Part shown: piece by piece, positions 1-9,397 of the stretch
Numbering within the stretch: the first letter of the stretch is position 1
Layout: each line of letters opens with the position of its first letter
Assembly (NCBI GenBank): GCA_007133445.1
Contig: SLMR01000036.1
Span: 1 to 9,397, forward strand
From: Aquisalimonas sp.
GTDB taxonomy: Bacteria > Pseudomonadota > Gammaproteobacteria > Nitrococcales > Aquisalimonadaceae
Length of the DNA: 9,397 nt
Reading direction: 5' to 3'
Notes under the pieces: model-generated
Told to the model about the DNA's origin: nothing
Database searches by the model: none
The model's input: the letters and a program-made list of their open reading frames with translations, nothing else
Position numbers and translations under genes: made by a program

Positions 1-386
1 ACACCCTCGGCTTCTGCCAGCCAGTCGCTGGTCCCCGGCACTCGGTTCTCCACCGCAGGCTCCGCCGTCCCGCGTTCCGGCGCCGCGGGAACCCAGGACG
101 GAACCCGCGCCGTCTCGGCCGCCGCCAGGACCGCCGGTGCGTCCTCGGCAGACGGATCCAGCACCACGACCATGGCGCAGTCCGGAACCAGATCCGCAGG
201 GTTCGCAGCGGCGGCTCTCCGCTCCGCCCACGGCCGTACACCGTCCGGCAGATCCGCACCCACTCCGAGGAATAGCGTCTGGTCCGTGCCGACCGTGCCG
301 AGGAGCCGGCTGGATTGCGGATGGTTGCCGACCACCAGGAGTGGCCGCTGTCCGGTCCGCAGGGTGAGCGTCAGGCGATGAGTCAT
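1..386 (-). CDS. Partial protein, possibly a degenerate siroheme synthase (CysG) N-terminal domain
   Basis: This gene starts with ATG at 386 and stays open to the left edge, giving 128 codons of its N-terminal part. A GGAG at 394-397 sits 7 nt before the start, and most codons end in G or C, so it is very probably real. I do not recognise it with certainty. By eye it follows the plan of the NAD-binding half of CysG/Met8: a first strand RPLLVVG at residues 14-20, a second strand with MVVVLDP at 72-78, a helix, then VPSWVP at 95-100 and EPAVENRVP at 109-117 (compare MPSIIDRSP in E. coli CysG). The GGG motif after strand one is replaced by GNHPQ, and the aspartate expected after the VPSWV strand is absent, so the site would be inactive if the homology is real. 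CysG beside serS in Pseudomonas, and CysB here, fit a sulfite or siroheme link. An unrelated hypothetical protein remains possible. Confidence is for the CDS; the identity is about 0.35. Confidence 0.75.
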   Translation of the reverse strand, partial: MTHRLTLTLRTGQRPLLVVGNHPQSSRLLGTVGTDQTLFLGVGADLPDGVRPWAERRAAAANPADLVPDCAMVVVLDPSAEDAPAVLAAAETARVPSWVPAAPERGTAEPAVENRVPGTSDWLAEAEG

Positions 387-440
387 GGGTTGGCTCCGTG
401 CTGGGACGATTCCGTGAAGACGTAGTTTGGCGGTCCGCCA

Positions 441-494
441 TTATTTACAAAAAGACCATTGTTCTTTATTTTTAGATGAAAATGTTATAAAGAA
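441..494. promoter_or_regulatory. AT-rich control region between the CysG-like gene and cysB, with cysB extended -10 promoter
   Basis: Only about 10 of these 54 bases are G or C, against roughly two thirds in the rest of the window. It holds an extended -10 element for the plus strand: TG at 483-484, then TATAAA at 486-491. No good -35 lies at 16-18 nt, which fits extended -10 promoters. Transcription would start near 498 and give a leader of about 74 nt before cysB. The A/T tracts at 447-455 and 465-473 could act as an UP element or as a CysB operator. CysB is known to bind long AT-rich sites and to repress its own gene in enteric bacteria. No clear promoter for the minus-strand gene was found, although TATAAC on the minus strand overlaps the same island. 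Confidence 0.5.
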
Positions 495-502
495 AGCGCT
501 GA

Positions 503-1552
<1,050 letters not shown>

Positions 1553-1568
1553 TCCCAGCGCTCGCGCA

Positions 1569-2858
<1,290 letters not shown>

Positions 2859-2872
2859 TCACGAAGACGCGC

Positions 2873-2902
2873 ATTGTAGCCGCTGCGGCGGACGAAAATC
2901 AG
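2873..2902 (-). promoter_or_regulatory. Probable sigma-70 promoter of serS
   Basis: On the minus strand TACAAT (2878-2873) matches the -10 consensus at five of six bases. CTGATT (2902-2897) lies 18 nt upstream as a weak -35, matching three of six. The start point would fall near 2866, giving a leader of about 22 nt that contains the AAGGA ribosome site. The placement in the short rarA-serS gap makes it plausible, but the -35 is poor. Confidence 0.45.
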
Positions 2903-2938
2903 CCGCCCGGGGTGACGAGGTCTTTCAGAGTGCGGCTG
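2900..2938 (-). terminator. Possible weak terminator after rarA
   Basis: Downstream of rarA, minus strand, CAGCCGC (2938-2932) and GCGGCTG (2906-2900) form a perfect 7-bp inverted repeat around a 25-nt loop, followed directly by ATTTTC. A hairpin with a short U run could end the ftsK-lolA-rarA transcript. The long loop and the four-base U tract make it weak. A smaller hairpin with a 6-bp outer stem (AACCAC/GTGGTT) lies at 2947-2969, immediately after the rarA stop, without a U tract. Confidence 0.25.
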
Positions 2939-2969
2939 GCGGCCGGAACCACGACCGCTGACGGTGGTT

Positions 2970-4277
2970 TCACTTCTTGCGGCGCTGCCAGGGGGATTCC
3001 CTGTCAAGGGCGCGCAGACGCTCGAAGCGGTCGCGGATCTTCGCTTCCAGGCCCCGAGCCACGGGCTGGTAGAACCGTTGCGGGGGCATGTCCTCCGGGA
3101 AGTAGTCCTCCCCCGCGGCATAGCCTTCCGGTTCGTCGTGGGCGTAGCGGTACTCTTCCCCGTACCCCAGCTCCTTCATGAGCCGGCTGGCGGCATTGCG
3201 CAGATGCAGGGGCACGTCCCGGGAGCCGTGTTTGCGGGCGGCGGCCATGGCCGCATTGTAGGCGCTGTAGACGGCGTTGCTCTTGGGCACGCTGGCGAGA
3301 TAGACGATGGCGTGGGCGATGGCAAGTTCGCCTTCCGGGCTGCCCAGACGCTCCTGGGCCTCCCAGGCGTTCAACGCCATCTGCAGGGCCCGCGGGTCGG
3401 CATTGCCGATGTCCTCGGAGGCCATGCGCACGGCGCGCCTGGCGATGTAGAGCGGGTCACAGCCGCCGTCCAGCATGCGGCAGTACCAGTACAGCGCGGC
3501 GTCCGGATCGGAACCGCGCACGGCCTTGTGCAGGGCCGAGATCTGGTCGTAGAAGGCGTCGCCGCCCTTGTCAAAGCGGCGCAGACCCGACGCGGCCGCC
3601 TCTTCCAGGGTGCCCTGCCCGATCACCCCGTCGTCGGCCAGATCGGCGGCGATCTCAAGCAGAGTCAGGGCACGCCGGGCGTCGCCGTCGGCAAGATCGA
3701 CCAGTTGCTCCAGCGCCCGGGGCTCGATGGTCAGACTGCTGTGGCCGAGCCCGCGCTCCGGATCACTCAGTGCTGCCTGTAGCAGCCCCGTGAGCGCAGC
3801 ATGGTCGAGTGCGCGCAGCACGTAGGTCCGTACCCGCGAGAGCAGCGCGTTGTTGAGTTCGAAGGAAGGATTCTCGGTCGTGGCACCGATGAACAGCAGG
3901 GTGCCGTCCTCGACGAACGGCAGAAAGGCATCCTGCTGCGCCTTGTTGAACCGGTGCGCCTCGTCCACGAACAGCACCGTGGGCTGGCCCTGCTCCCGGA
4001 GGCGCAGGGCTTCGTCCACGGCGGCGCGGATGTCCTTCACGCCACTCATGACAGCGGAGAGGGTCATGAAACGGGCGTCGCTCGCCGCGGCGATCATGCG
4101 TGCCAGGGTGGTCTTGCCGGTTCCCGGCGGGCCCCAGAGCACCATGGAATGTGGATGCCCGGCATCGATGCTGCGGCGCAGGGCCTTGCCGGGACCCAGC
4201 AGGTGTTCCTGCCCCAGGAACTCGTCCAGCTTGCGCGGCCGCATGCGATCAGCGAGCGGCCGCACCGGGGCGTCCAT
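2970..4277 (-). CDS. rarA: RarA (MgsA), replication-associated AAA+ ATPase
   Basis: RarA is the bacterial member of the RarA/Mgs1/WRNIP1 clamp-loader-like family. It acts at stalled replication forks with SSB and RecA. The protein is 435 residues with the ATG start (E. coli RarA is 447). Walker A GPPGTGKTT is at 49-57, Walker B with DEAH at 105-108, sensor 1 ATTEN at 132-136, the arginine-finger region LLSRVR at 146-151 and the sensor-2 region GDARRAL at 198-204. The C-terminal tetramerisation part carries the family blocks SEDIGNADPRA (287-297), PKSNAVY (331-337) and YRYAHD (376-381). The ATG at 4277 comes 2 nt after the lolA stop. A TTG at 4283 overlaps that stop, adds two residues, and has GAGAG 6 nt upstream, so it is a real alternative. 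Translation is probably coupled to lolA. Confidence 0.97.
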   Translation of the reverse strand: MDAPVRPLADRMRPRKLDEFLGQEHLLGPGKALRRSIDAGHPHSMVLWGPPGTGKTTLARMIAAASDARFMTLSAVMSGVKDIRAAVDEALRLREQGQPTVLFVDEAHRFNKAQQDAFLPFVEDGTLLFIGATTENPSFELNNALLSRVRTYVLRALDHAALTGLLQAALSDPERGLGHSSLTIEPRALEQLVDLADGDARRALTLLEIAADLADDGVIGQGTLEEAAASGLRRFDKGGDAFYDQISALHKAVRGSDPDAALYWYCRMLDGGCDPLYIARRAVRMASEDIGNADPRALQMALNAWEAQERLGSPEGELAIAHAIVYLASVPKSNAVYSAYNAAMAAARKHGSRDVPLHLRNAASRLMKELGYGEEYRYAHDEPEGYAAGEDYFPEDMPPQRFYQPVARGLEAKIRDRFERLRALDRESPWQRRKK

Positions 4278-4279
4278 GC

Positions 4280-4906
4280 TCAAGGGGCGCTCTCGCCCTG
4301 CTCGATCACGTCGGTATCACCATCCGGTTCAAAGTGGAATCGGTCGTTGTCGAAGGCAACGCCGGTGGTGACGTCCTTCAGGGTCAGGCGGTTCTCCTGC
4401 CCGAGCCCGTCGCGCACGATTACCTCCACCGGCACGCCGCCCTCCATGCGGATGCGCACACCATCGACGTTCCAGTCGTCGGTGCGTGGTGAAAGCACCA
4501 GCCAGCCGTCGTCCACGTCGATGTCGAAGTGTTCCTCCAGCGTGTCCATGCGGCCGCTGAGGAGCATTGCCGGCCCGGTACCCAGAGTGTCCTCGAGCGG
4601 GCGGACGGTGACCTGGTGCAGGTCGGGGTCGTGAATCCAGAGTCGCTCGCCATCGGCGACAATGCGCTGCTCGAAGGGGTCCTCGTAGAGCCAGTCGAAC
4701 CGGTCCGGGCGCTGGATGGCCATGGTGCCGCGGCTTTCCTCGATGACCCGGCCGTCCTCGTCGCGCACCACCTGAGTGAACGCGCCCTCCATGCTGTCCG
4801 TGTCGGTGAAGTAGGCCTCCAGCTCGGCCAGCGGATCGGCGGCAGAGCCCGTCGAGATGACCAACATCGCCGGCAGCGCCAGCGCACATGCGAATCGCCG
4901 TAGCAT
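4280..4906 (-). CDS. lolA: LolA, periplasmic outer-membrane lipoprotein carrier
   Basis: LolA accepts lipoproteins from the LolCDE transporter and carries them across the periplasm to LolB. The 208-residue precursor (E. coli 203) has a signal peptide: MLRR, a hydrophobic stretch from Phe5 to Ile17, and a likely cleavage after Ala23 (SAA before DPL). The family blocks are GAFTQ at 41-45 and RPDRFDW at 66-72, with the C terminus FHFEPDGD matching the E. coli FTFTPPQG strand. The start at 4906 was chosen because AGGAG (4912-4916) lies 5 nt upstream and it gives a clean signal peptide; an in-frame start at 4939 would add 11 residues in front of it. The mature part is very acidic: 45 Asp/Glu against 16 Arg/Lys in 185 residues, as expected for a periplasm exposed to high salt. 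It sits 72 nt after ftsK and 2 nt before rarA, most likely in one operon. Confidence 0.95.
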   Translation of the reverse strand: MLRRFACALALPAMLVISTGSAADPLAELEAYFTDTDSMEGAFTQVVRDEDGRVIEESRGTMAIQRPDRFDWLYEDPFEQRIVADGERLWIHDPDLHQVTVRPLEDTLGTGPAMLLSGRMDTLEEHFDIDVDDGWLVLSPRTDDWNVDGVRIRMEGGVPVEVIVRDGLGQENRLTLKDVTTGVAFDNDRFHFEPDGDTDVIEQGESAP

Positions 4907-4978
4907 GGTTTCTCCTGGAATCGTGGTCGACATACCCAAACGGTGGACCCGCGCGGCCGCGGACAGTTCAGTCCCCGG

Positions 4979-7309
4979 TCAGTCCTTCGGCGGCGGTGGT
5001 GCCAGAACCTCGCGGGCGCCGTTGGATTGCAGCGGCCCCACGACGCCAGTGTTCTCCATTTCCTCCACCAGGCGGGCCGCCCGGTTATACCCGATCTTGA
5101 GCCGCCGCTGGACACCGGAGATGGACGCCCGGCGGGTTTCGGTGACGACCTGTACGGCCTGATCGTAGAGCGGGTCCTGCTCGCCGTCGCCGCCATTGTC
5201 CTCGCCGGGAATCCCCGGAATGGGCGCGCCGCCCGTGGATTCCTCCAGAATGCCGTCGATGTACTCCGGCTCGCCCTGCTCCTTGAGGTGATTCACCACC
5301 CGGTGGACGTCATTATCGGACACGAACGCGCCGTGCACCCGCTCAGGCATGCCGCCGCCGGAGGAGAGGTAGAGCATGTCACCGTGGCCCAGCAGGGCCT
5401 CGGCGCCCATCTGGTCGAGAATCGTCCGGGAGTCCACCTTCGACGACACCTGGAACGCGATGCGGGTGGGGATGTTGGCCTTGATCAGACCGGTGATCAC
5501 GTCCACCGACGGCCGCTGGGTGGCAAGAATCAGGTGCAGCCCTGCTGCCCGGGCCTTCTGGGCCAGCCGGGCGATGAGCTCTTCCACCTTCTTGCCAACC
5601 ATCATCATCATGTCGGCGAACTCGTCCACCACCACCACGACGAACGGCAGGGTCTCGAGTTCCGGCGCTTCCGCCCCGGGGTCCTCCTCCGGGCGCTTCC
5701 ACAACGGATCCTTCAAAGGCTCGCCGCGCTCGGCGGCGTCGCGCACCTTGCGGTTGTAGCCGGCGATGTTACGCACGCCGAGGGCGGCCATGAGGCGGTA
5801 GCGACGCTCCATCTCGCCCACGCACCAGCGCAGCGCGTTGGCCGCCTCCTTCATGTCGGTGACCACCGGCGCGAGCAGATGCGGAATGCCGTCGTAGATG
5901 GACAGCTCCAGCATCTTCGGGTCGACCATGATCAGCCGCACGTCCTCGGGCCGGTTCTTGTACAACAGGCTCAGGATCATGGCGTTGACGCCCACGGACT
6001 TGCCGGAGCCGGTGGTCCCGGCCACCAGCAGGTGCGGCATCTTGGCCAGGTCCACGACCACCGGGCCGCCACCGATATCCTTGCCCAGGGCCATGGACAA
6101 TGGCGACTGCGCCTTTTCCCAGGCTTCCGCGCGCATGATCTCGCTGAACGCGATCACCTGCCGGTTCTCGTTGGGAATCTCCAGCCCGACGACAGACTTG
6201 CCCGGAATCACTTCCACCACGCGCACACTGACCACCGACAGCGCCCGCGCCAGATCCTTGCTGAGATTGCTGATCTGGCTGACCTTGACGCCCGCTGCCG
6301 GTTGCGCCTCGAAACGCGTGATGACGGGGCCGGGGTGCACCGCCACCACCTCCACCTGCACACCGAAGTCGGCGAGCTTCATCTCCAGCTGCCGGGACAT
6401 GGCTTCAAGTGCCTCACGCGAGTAGCCGCCCTGCTGCGGTGGCGGCTGATCCAGCAGGGTTACCGGCGGCAGGCCGTCCGCCGACTGCTCCGCCCGGAAC
6501 AGCGGCATCTGCTTCTCCTTGTTTGCCTTCTTGCCGGGCTTGGGCGCCGGTTTGCTCGGTTCGATCTGGGGCGGTGTCCGGTGCTTGCGCTTCTCCTTGT
6601 CCGCCACCAGCGTGTCCCGCCGGGCGCGGCGGGCACGGCGGCCGGCCCAGCCGTCGCGCAGCGCCGTCACGCCCCGCCCCATGGCGCTGACACTCATCAG
6701 GCAGAAACGGCCAATCAGGTCCATGAGGCTCAGCCAGGAGAGCCCGGTGAACAGAGTGACACTGGCCAGGAAGACCGCCAGCAGCAGCAGGGTGGCGCCG
6801 AGAAAGCTGAATGCACCCTCCAGTGACTCGGCGATGACGTCGCCCAGAACACCGCCGGCATGCAGCGGCACGGTCTGCGGCAAGGCCTCTACATGCATGG
6901 CCGCCAACCCCGCACCGGAGGCCAGGGTGAACACGAAGCCAAGGGTCCGCAGGCCGAACACGCCCCAGTGGAACGCGCCGTCGCGGCGTTGCCAGCGCCA
7001 CGTCAGCCAGCCCGAGAACGCCACCATCACCGGGAACAGGTAGGCCAGGTAGCCGAACAGGTACAGGAATACGTCCGCGAACCGGGCCCCGACCTCGCCG
7101 CCGGCGTTCTGCACCGGGCCGTGGCTGCCGGTAAAGCTCCAGCCCGGGTCGCTCGGGTCGTAGGTCACCAGCGCCAGCACCATGTAGATGGCCACGGCCA
7201 GCAGGATATACAGCGATGCCTCGCGCAGTCCCCGGCTCACGTGGTGCCCCAGCGGGGAAGGGAGCGACTCGCGCTCGGAGGATGAAGATCGGGAATCGGA
7301 GCTTGCCAC
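4979..7309 (-). CDS. ftsK: FtsK, septal DNA translocase
   Basis: FtsK sits at the division septum, pumps chromosomal DNA and activates XerCD recombination at dif. The protein has 776 residues, like the short-linker FtsK of Pseudomonas rather than the 1329-residue E. coli form. Hydrophobic membrane segments occur at about 32-50, 78-99, 116-138 and 165-190. A basic, proline- and lysine-rich linker follows (about 222-300). The motor holds Walker A GTTGSGKS at 431-438 and Walker [10 protein letters not shown] at 556-564. The C-terminal gamma winged helix (about 712-770) includes [19 protein letters not shown], which reads KOPS and contacts XerD. The start is GTG at 7309; an in-frame TGA three codons upstream rules out a longer ATG start, and the ribosome site is weak (AGG 10 nt away). 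GTG at residue 24 is an alternative. It is the first gene of an operon with lolA and rarA. Confidence 0.97.
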   Translation of the reverse strand: MASSDSRSSSSERESLPSPLGHHVSRGLREASLYILLAVAIYMVLALVTYDPSDPGWSFTGSHGPVQNAGGEVGARFADVFLYLFGYLAYLFPVMVAFSGWLTWRWQRRDGAFHWGVFGLRTLGFVFTLASGAGLAAMHVEALPQTVPLHAGGVLGDVIAESLEGAFSFLGATLLLLAVFLASVTLFTGLSWLSLMDLIGRFCLMSVSAMGRGVTALRDGWAGRRARRARRDTLVADKEKRKHRTPPQIEPSKPAPKPGKKANKEKQMPLFRAEQSADGLPPVTLLDQPPPQQGGYSREALEAMSRQLEMKLADFGVQVEVVAVHPGPVITRFEAQPAAGVKVSQISNLSKDLARALSVVSVRVVEVIPGKSVVGLEIPNENRQVIAFSEIMRAEAWEKAQSPLSMALGKDIGGGPVVVDLAKMPHLLVAGTTGSGKSVGVNAMILSLLYKNRPEDVRLIMVDPKMLELSIYDGIPHLLAPVVTDMKEAANALRWCVGEMERRYRLMAALGVRNIAGYNRKVRDAAERGEPLKDPLWKRPEEDPGAEAPELETLPFVVVVVDEFADMMMMVGKKVEELIARLAQKARAAGLHLILATQRPSVDVITGLIKANIPTRIAFQVSSKVDSRTILDQMGAEALLGHGDMLYLSSGGGMPERVHGAFVSDNDVHRVVNHLKEQGEPEYIDGILEESTGGAPIPGIPGEDNGGDGEQDPLYDQAVQVVTETRRASISGVQRRLKIGYNRAARLVEEMENTGVVGPLQSNGAREVLAPPPPKD

Positions 7310-7410
7310 TGCCAGTCAGCCTATCGCACTCAGGTCGGTCGCCGTTCAGTCACACCCGCGGCGACGCAACGATATTTGTAATGTTCCGCGTCAATTAATG
7401 TCTGCAAGTG

Positions 7411-7439
7411 ACTATATCACCATTGATTTCCCAGTTCAC
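7411..7439 (-). promoter_or_regulatory. Probable extended -10 promoter of ftsK-lolA-rarA
   Basis: On the minus strand TG (7419-7418) stands one base before TATAGT (7416-7411), which is five of six for the -10 box, making an extended -10. GTGAAC (7439-7434) lies 17 nt upstream and matches the -35 at three of six. Transcription would start near 7404, leaving a leader of about 95 nt before the ftsK GTG. I found no LexA-type CTG-N10-CAG site here, unlike the E. coli ftsK promoter. Confidence 0.45.
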
Positions 7440-7465
7440 GAACGGGAGGTCGGCGGTCACCCTGA

Positions 7466-7474
7466 TGGCATAGT
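7466..7474 (+). promoter_or_regulatory. Weak candidate promoter for the acyltransferase-aat pair
   Basis: TG at 7466-7467, one base before CATAGT (7469-7474), forms an extended -10 with four of six matches. No convincing -35 precedes it. Transcription would begin near 7482, about 80 nt before the chosen start codon. It is the only plus-strand candidate I could pick out in the 253-bp divergent gap 7310-7562, which otherwise shows AT-richer stretches at 7370-7430 and no gene of its own. Confidence 0.25.
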
Positions 7475-7562
7475 CTACCGGATGCTGCTGACCCACGCTG
7501 CCTGTTCCCGCAGGCCGACATGGGTGCTCGACACCACCGCTTCCCCACCCTACCATCGCGCC

Positions 7563-8702
7563 ATGGATGCAACGGTACTCACCGATCTTGCTTCTTTTCC
7601 CGCCGCGCAGTGGAATGGCCTGGTTGGTGCCGACAACCCCTTCCTGAGCCACGAATTTCTGGCCGGCCTGGAACAGACACAATCGCTTTCCCCGGACGTG
7701 GGCTGGCAACCCTATCACCTGGCCCTGCGCGACTCCGCCGGGTTGGCGGTCGCGGTGCCCGGCTACCTGAAGGGGCATTCCTGGGGGGAGTTCGTCTTCG
7801 ACTGGGCGTGGGCCGATGCCTATGAGCGTAACAGCATCCCCTACTACCCGAAGCTGGTCCACGCCGTTCCCTATACCCCGGCCACCGGCCCCCGCATCCT
7901 GCATCGGGCGGACGTGCCTGCCGGCGATGCAGTGGCGGCGGCCGTTGCAGCCTCCTGCGGCGCGGTGGAAAGCCAGGGACTGTCATCCGCGCACTGGCTG
8001 TTTCCGGAGCCGGGTCAGGCAGAGCGGCTGGAGGCGGCCGACCTGCTCCCGCGGCTGGGATGCCAGTTTCACTGGCGCAACCACCCCGGCTACCGGGACT
8101 TCCAGGACTTCCTCGACGGCCTGAACTCGAAACGGCGCAAGAGTATCCGCCGTGAACGCCGTTTGACCGCCGACGCCGGGGTCGCCATGGAGGTGCGCAG
8201 CGGCCGGGAGATCACCGACGCCGACTGGCGGGCGTTTCACGGCTTCTACCGGCAGACGTTCCGTGACCACGGCAACATCCCCCTGCTGACACTGGCGTTC
8301 TTTCGCCATTGCGGGGCGACGCTCGGGGAGCGCGTCATCATGATTCAGGCCCGTCGCGATGACGCCTTGGTCGGCGCCGCGCTGTTGTTCCGCAGCGCCG
8401 ACACGTTGTACGGCCGTTTCTGGGGATGTGCCGAGGACATTCCCGGGATGCATTTCGAGACCTGCTACTACCAGGGCATCGAGTACTGCATCGCTCACGG
8501 GTTGCAGGTTTTCGAGCCCGGCGCCCAGGGGGAGCACAAGATCGCGCGCGGCTTCCTGCCGACGCGAACGCACTCCCGCCACTGGATCGCCGACCCGCGG
8601 TTCCGCGCTGCCATCGCCGACTTTCTGCGGCGCGAAACGCCGCTGGTCCAGGCCTACATGGCGGAGATGGAGCGCCACAGCCCTTATAGAATGGCACAAT
8701 AG
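7563..8702 (+). CDS. FemAB/GNAT-like N-acyltransferase of the COG3146 (DUF482, PF04339) family
   Basis: This 379-residue cytoplasmic protein belongs to an uncharacterised proteobacterial family related to the Fem/GNAT transferases, often labelled a peptidoglycan biosynthesis protein without proof. Its acyl donor and acceptor are unknown. The family blocks are NPFLSHEF at 25-32, [16 protein letters not shown] at 74-89, YYPKL at 94-98, [10 protein letters not shown] at 102-111, a basic patch [12 protein letters not shown] at 189-200, LYGRFWG at 282-288, [12 protein letters not shown] at 297-308 and [14 protein letters not shown] at 318-331. No signal peptide or membrane segment is seen. The ATG at 7563 fits the family N terminus but has no Shine-Dalgarno sequence. 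The frame stays open upstream, with ATGs at 7482 and 7398, also without ribosome sites and with less GC-biased codons. It precedes aat by 44 nt, probably in one operon, and is divergent from ftsK. Confidence 0.9.
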   Translation: MDATVLTDLASFPAAQWNGLVGADNPFLSHEFLAGLEQTQSLSPDVGWQPYHLALRDSAGLAVAVPGYLKGHSWGEFVFDWAWADAYERNSIPYYPKLVHAVPYTPATGPRILHRADVPAGDAVAAAVAASCGAVESQGLSSAHWLFPEPGQAERLEAADLLPRLGCQFHWRNHPGYRDFQDFLDGLNSKRRKSIRRERRLTADAGVAMEVRSGREITDADWRAFHGFYRQTFRDHGNIPLLTLAFFRHCGATLGERVIMIQARRDDALVGAALLFRSADTLYGRFWGCAEDIPGMHFETCYYQGIEYCIAHGLQVFEPGAQGEHKIARGFLPTRTHSRHWIADPRFRAAIADFLRRETPLVQAYMAEMERHSPYRMAQ

Positions 8703-8746
8703 GGAAATCCATCAGGCAACGCCGGAGCGGCTGTCGAGGACGAGCC

Positions 8747-9397
8747 ATGCAACGCCGCATTCACTGGCTGGACGACTTTGACGAAACCCTGTTTCCACCC
8801 CCGGAGCAGGCCCTGACGCAGCCCAACGGCCTGGTGGCCATTGGTGGCTCGCTGTCCGAGCGCCGGCTGCTAGCGGCCTATCGTCGCGGCATATTCCCCT
8901 GGTACGAGGAAGGCCAGCCGGTGCTCTGGTGGTCTCCCGACCCGCGGGGCGTCCTCTACCCGGCGGACCTGCGTGTCCGTCGCAGCCTGCGCAAGCGAAT
9001 GCGCCACGCCGGCTTTCGCGTCACCCTGGACCGGGATTTCGAACAGGTGATCACGGCCTGCGCGGCGCCGCGCGGGAGCGAGACCGGGACGTGGATCACC
9101 AAGGACATGCATGACGCCTATTGCCATCTGCACGAGCGCGGCCTCGCGCATTCGGTGGAAGTCTGGCATCACTTTCGCCTGGTGGGCGGACTGTACGGCG
9201 TCTCCCTGGGTCGCGCTTTTTTCGGGGAGTCCATGTTCAGCCGCGAAGCCGATGCCTCCAAGATCGCCCTGGTCCACTTGACGCGCCAGTTGGCGACCTG
9301 GGGATTCCGGTTTCTCGATTGTCAGATCCTCTCGCCTCATCTGGCTAAACTGGGAGCGCGGGAACAGCCGCGCGCCGCGTTCCTGGCGGCGCTTGAG
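8747..9397 (+). CDS. aat: Leucyl/phenylalanyl-tRNA-protein transferase, 3' end cut by the window
   Basis: Aat transfers Leu or Phe from charged tRNA to the N-terminal Arg or Lys of proteins, marking them for ClpS/ClpAP degradation. The 217 visible residues cover almost all of the protein (E. coli 234 aa); about 20 C-terminal residues lie beyond the edge. Family blocks are [11 protein letters not shown] at 27-37, RRGIFPWY at 46-53, [10 protein letters not shown] at 60-69, GTWIT at 114-118, HSVEVW at 135-140, [19 protein letters not shown] at 148-166 and DCQ at 191-193. Glu161, Asp191 and Gln193 correspond to the catalytically important Glu156, Asp186 and Gln188 of the E. coli enzyme. A GAGGA at 8736-8740, 6 nt before the ATG, supports the start. 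In many relatives ate and infA follow, so these may lie just outside. Confidence 0.97.
   Translation, partial: MQRRIHWLDDFDETLFPPPEQALTQPNGLVAIGGSLSERRLLAAYRRGIFPWYEEGQPVLWWSPDPRGVLYPADLRVRRSLRKRMRHAGFRVTLDRDFEQVITACAAPRGSETGTWITKDMHDAYCHLHERGLAHSVEVWHHFRLVGGLYGVSLGRAFFGESMFSREADASKIALVHLTRQLATWGFRFLDCQILSPHLAKLGAREQPRAAFLAALE

Noticed and set aside
4947..4961. GC-rich inverted repeat between ftsK and lolA
   Set aside because: It is a short palindrome of C and G with no U tract, as expected by chance at this GC content, and the genes on both sides look co-transcribed.
4943..6826. Very long open frame on the plus strand, antisense to ftsK (627 codons)
   Set aside because: The product is rich in His, Arg and Leu with no recognisable domain, while the minus strand encodes a complete FtsK with all motifs. 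It is a compositional shadow.
7255..7262. GGGAAGGG on the plus strand inside ftsK and GGGCAGGG on the minus strand (3620-3613), matching the KOPS form GGGNAGGG
   Set aside because: About one such octamer is expected by chance in a window of this size and more in GC-rich DNA. The two point in opposite directions, so they tell nothing about replichore polarity.
7983..8699. Open frame on the minus strand opposite the acyltransferase gene
   Set aside because: It overlaps fully with a well-supported family member on the other strand, and its translation shows no motif.
8684..8700. TATAGA and CACAAT near the end of the acyltransferase gene as a separate aat promoter
   Set aside because: No -35 at a suitable distance was found, and the bases encode the conserved reading frame's last residues. 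Co-transcription with the upstream gene is simpler.

Overview
The window is a GC-rich (roughly 65% by eye) bacterial chromosome segment with seven protein-coding genes. Two run off the edges. All the confidently named products are core gammaproteobacterial proteins: CysB, seryl-tRNA synthetase, RarA, LolA, FtsK and Aat. The order ftsK-lolA-rarA-serS, with aat on the far side of ftsK, matches the block I recall from Pseudomonas and, in part, Escherichia. The high GC and a strikingly acidic periplasmic LolA point to a salt-adapted gammaproteobacterium. Something near the Ectothiorhodospiraceae or another halophilic Chromatiales group is a guess, not a demonstration.

Layout from left to right. 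(1) Positions 1-386, minus strand: the 5' part of a gene leaving the window. It reads like a weak relative of the N-terminal half of CysG (siroheme synthase), but the usual nucleotide-binding glycines are gone. (2) Positions 387-571: a divergent control region with a sharp AT-rich island and a good extended -10 element. (3) Positions 572-1552, plus: cysB. (4) Positions 1569-2843, minus: serS, converging on cysB with only 16 bp between the stop codons. (5) Positions 2970-4277, 4280-4906 and 4979-7309, minus: rarA, lolA and ftsK, transcribed as ftsK-lolA-rarA, with lolA and rarA tightly coupled. (6) Positions 7310-7562: a second divergent control region. (7) Positions 7563-8702, plus: a FemAB/GNAT-like acyltransferase of the COG3146/DUF482 type. 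It is followed 44 bp later by aat (8747 to the window edge), which lacks only about its last 20 residues.

The genes cover cell division and chromosome segregation (FtsK), outer-membrane lipoprotein transport (LolA), replication-fork maintenance (RarA), translation (SerS), N-degron protein turnover (Aat) and sulfur assimilation (CysB, possibly with the CysG-like protein). I found no mobile element, CRISPR array, RNA gene, prophage or defence system, and nothing that amounts to an undescribed system. The best leads are modest: the degenerate CysG-like gene beside cysB, the pairing of an uncharacterised Fem/GNAT-like transferase with Aat where trxB is often found, and the unusual charge of LolA.
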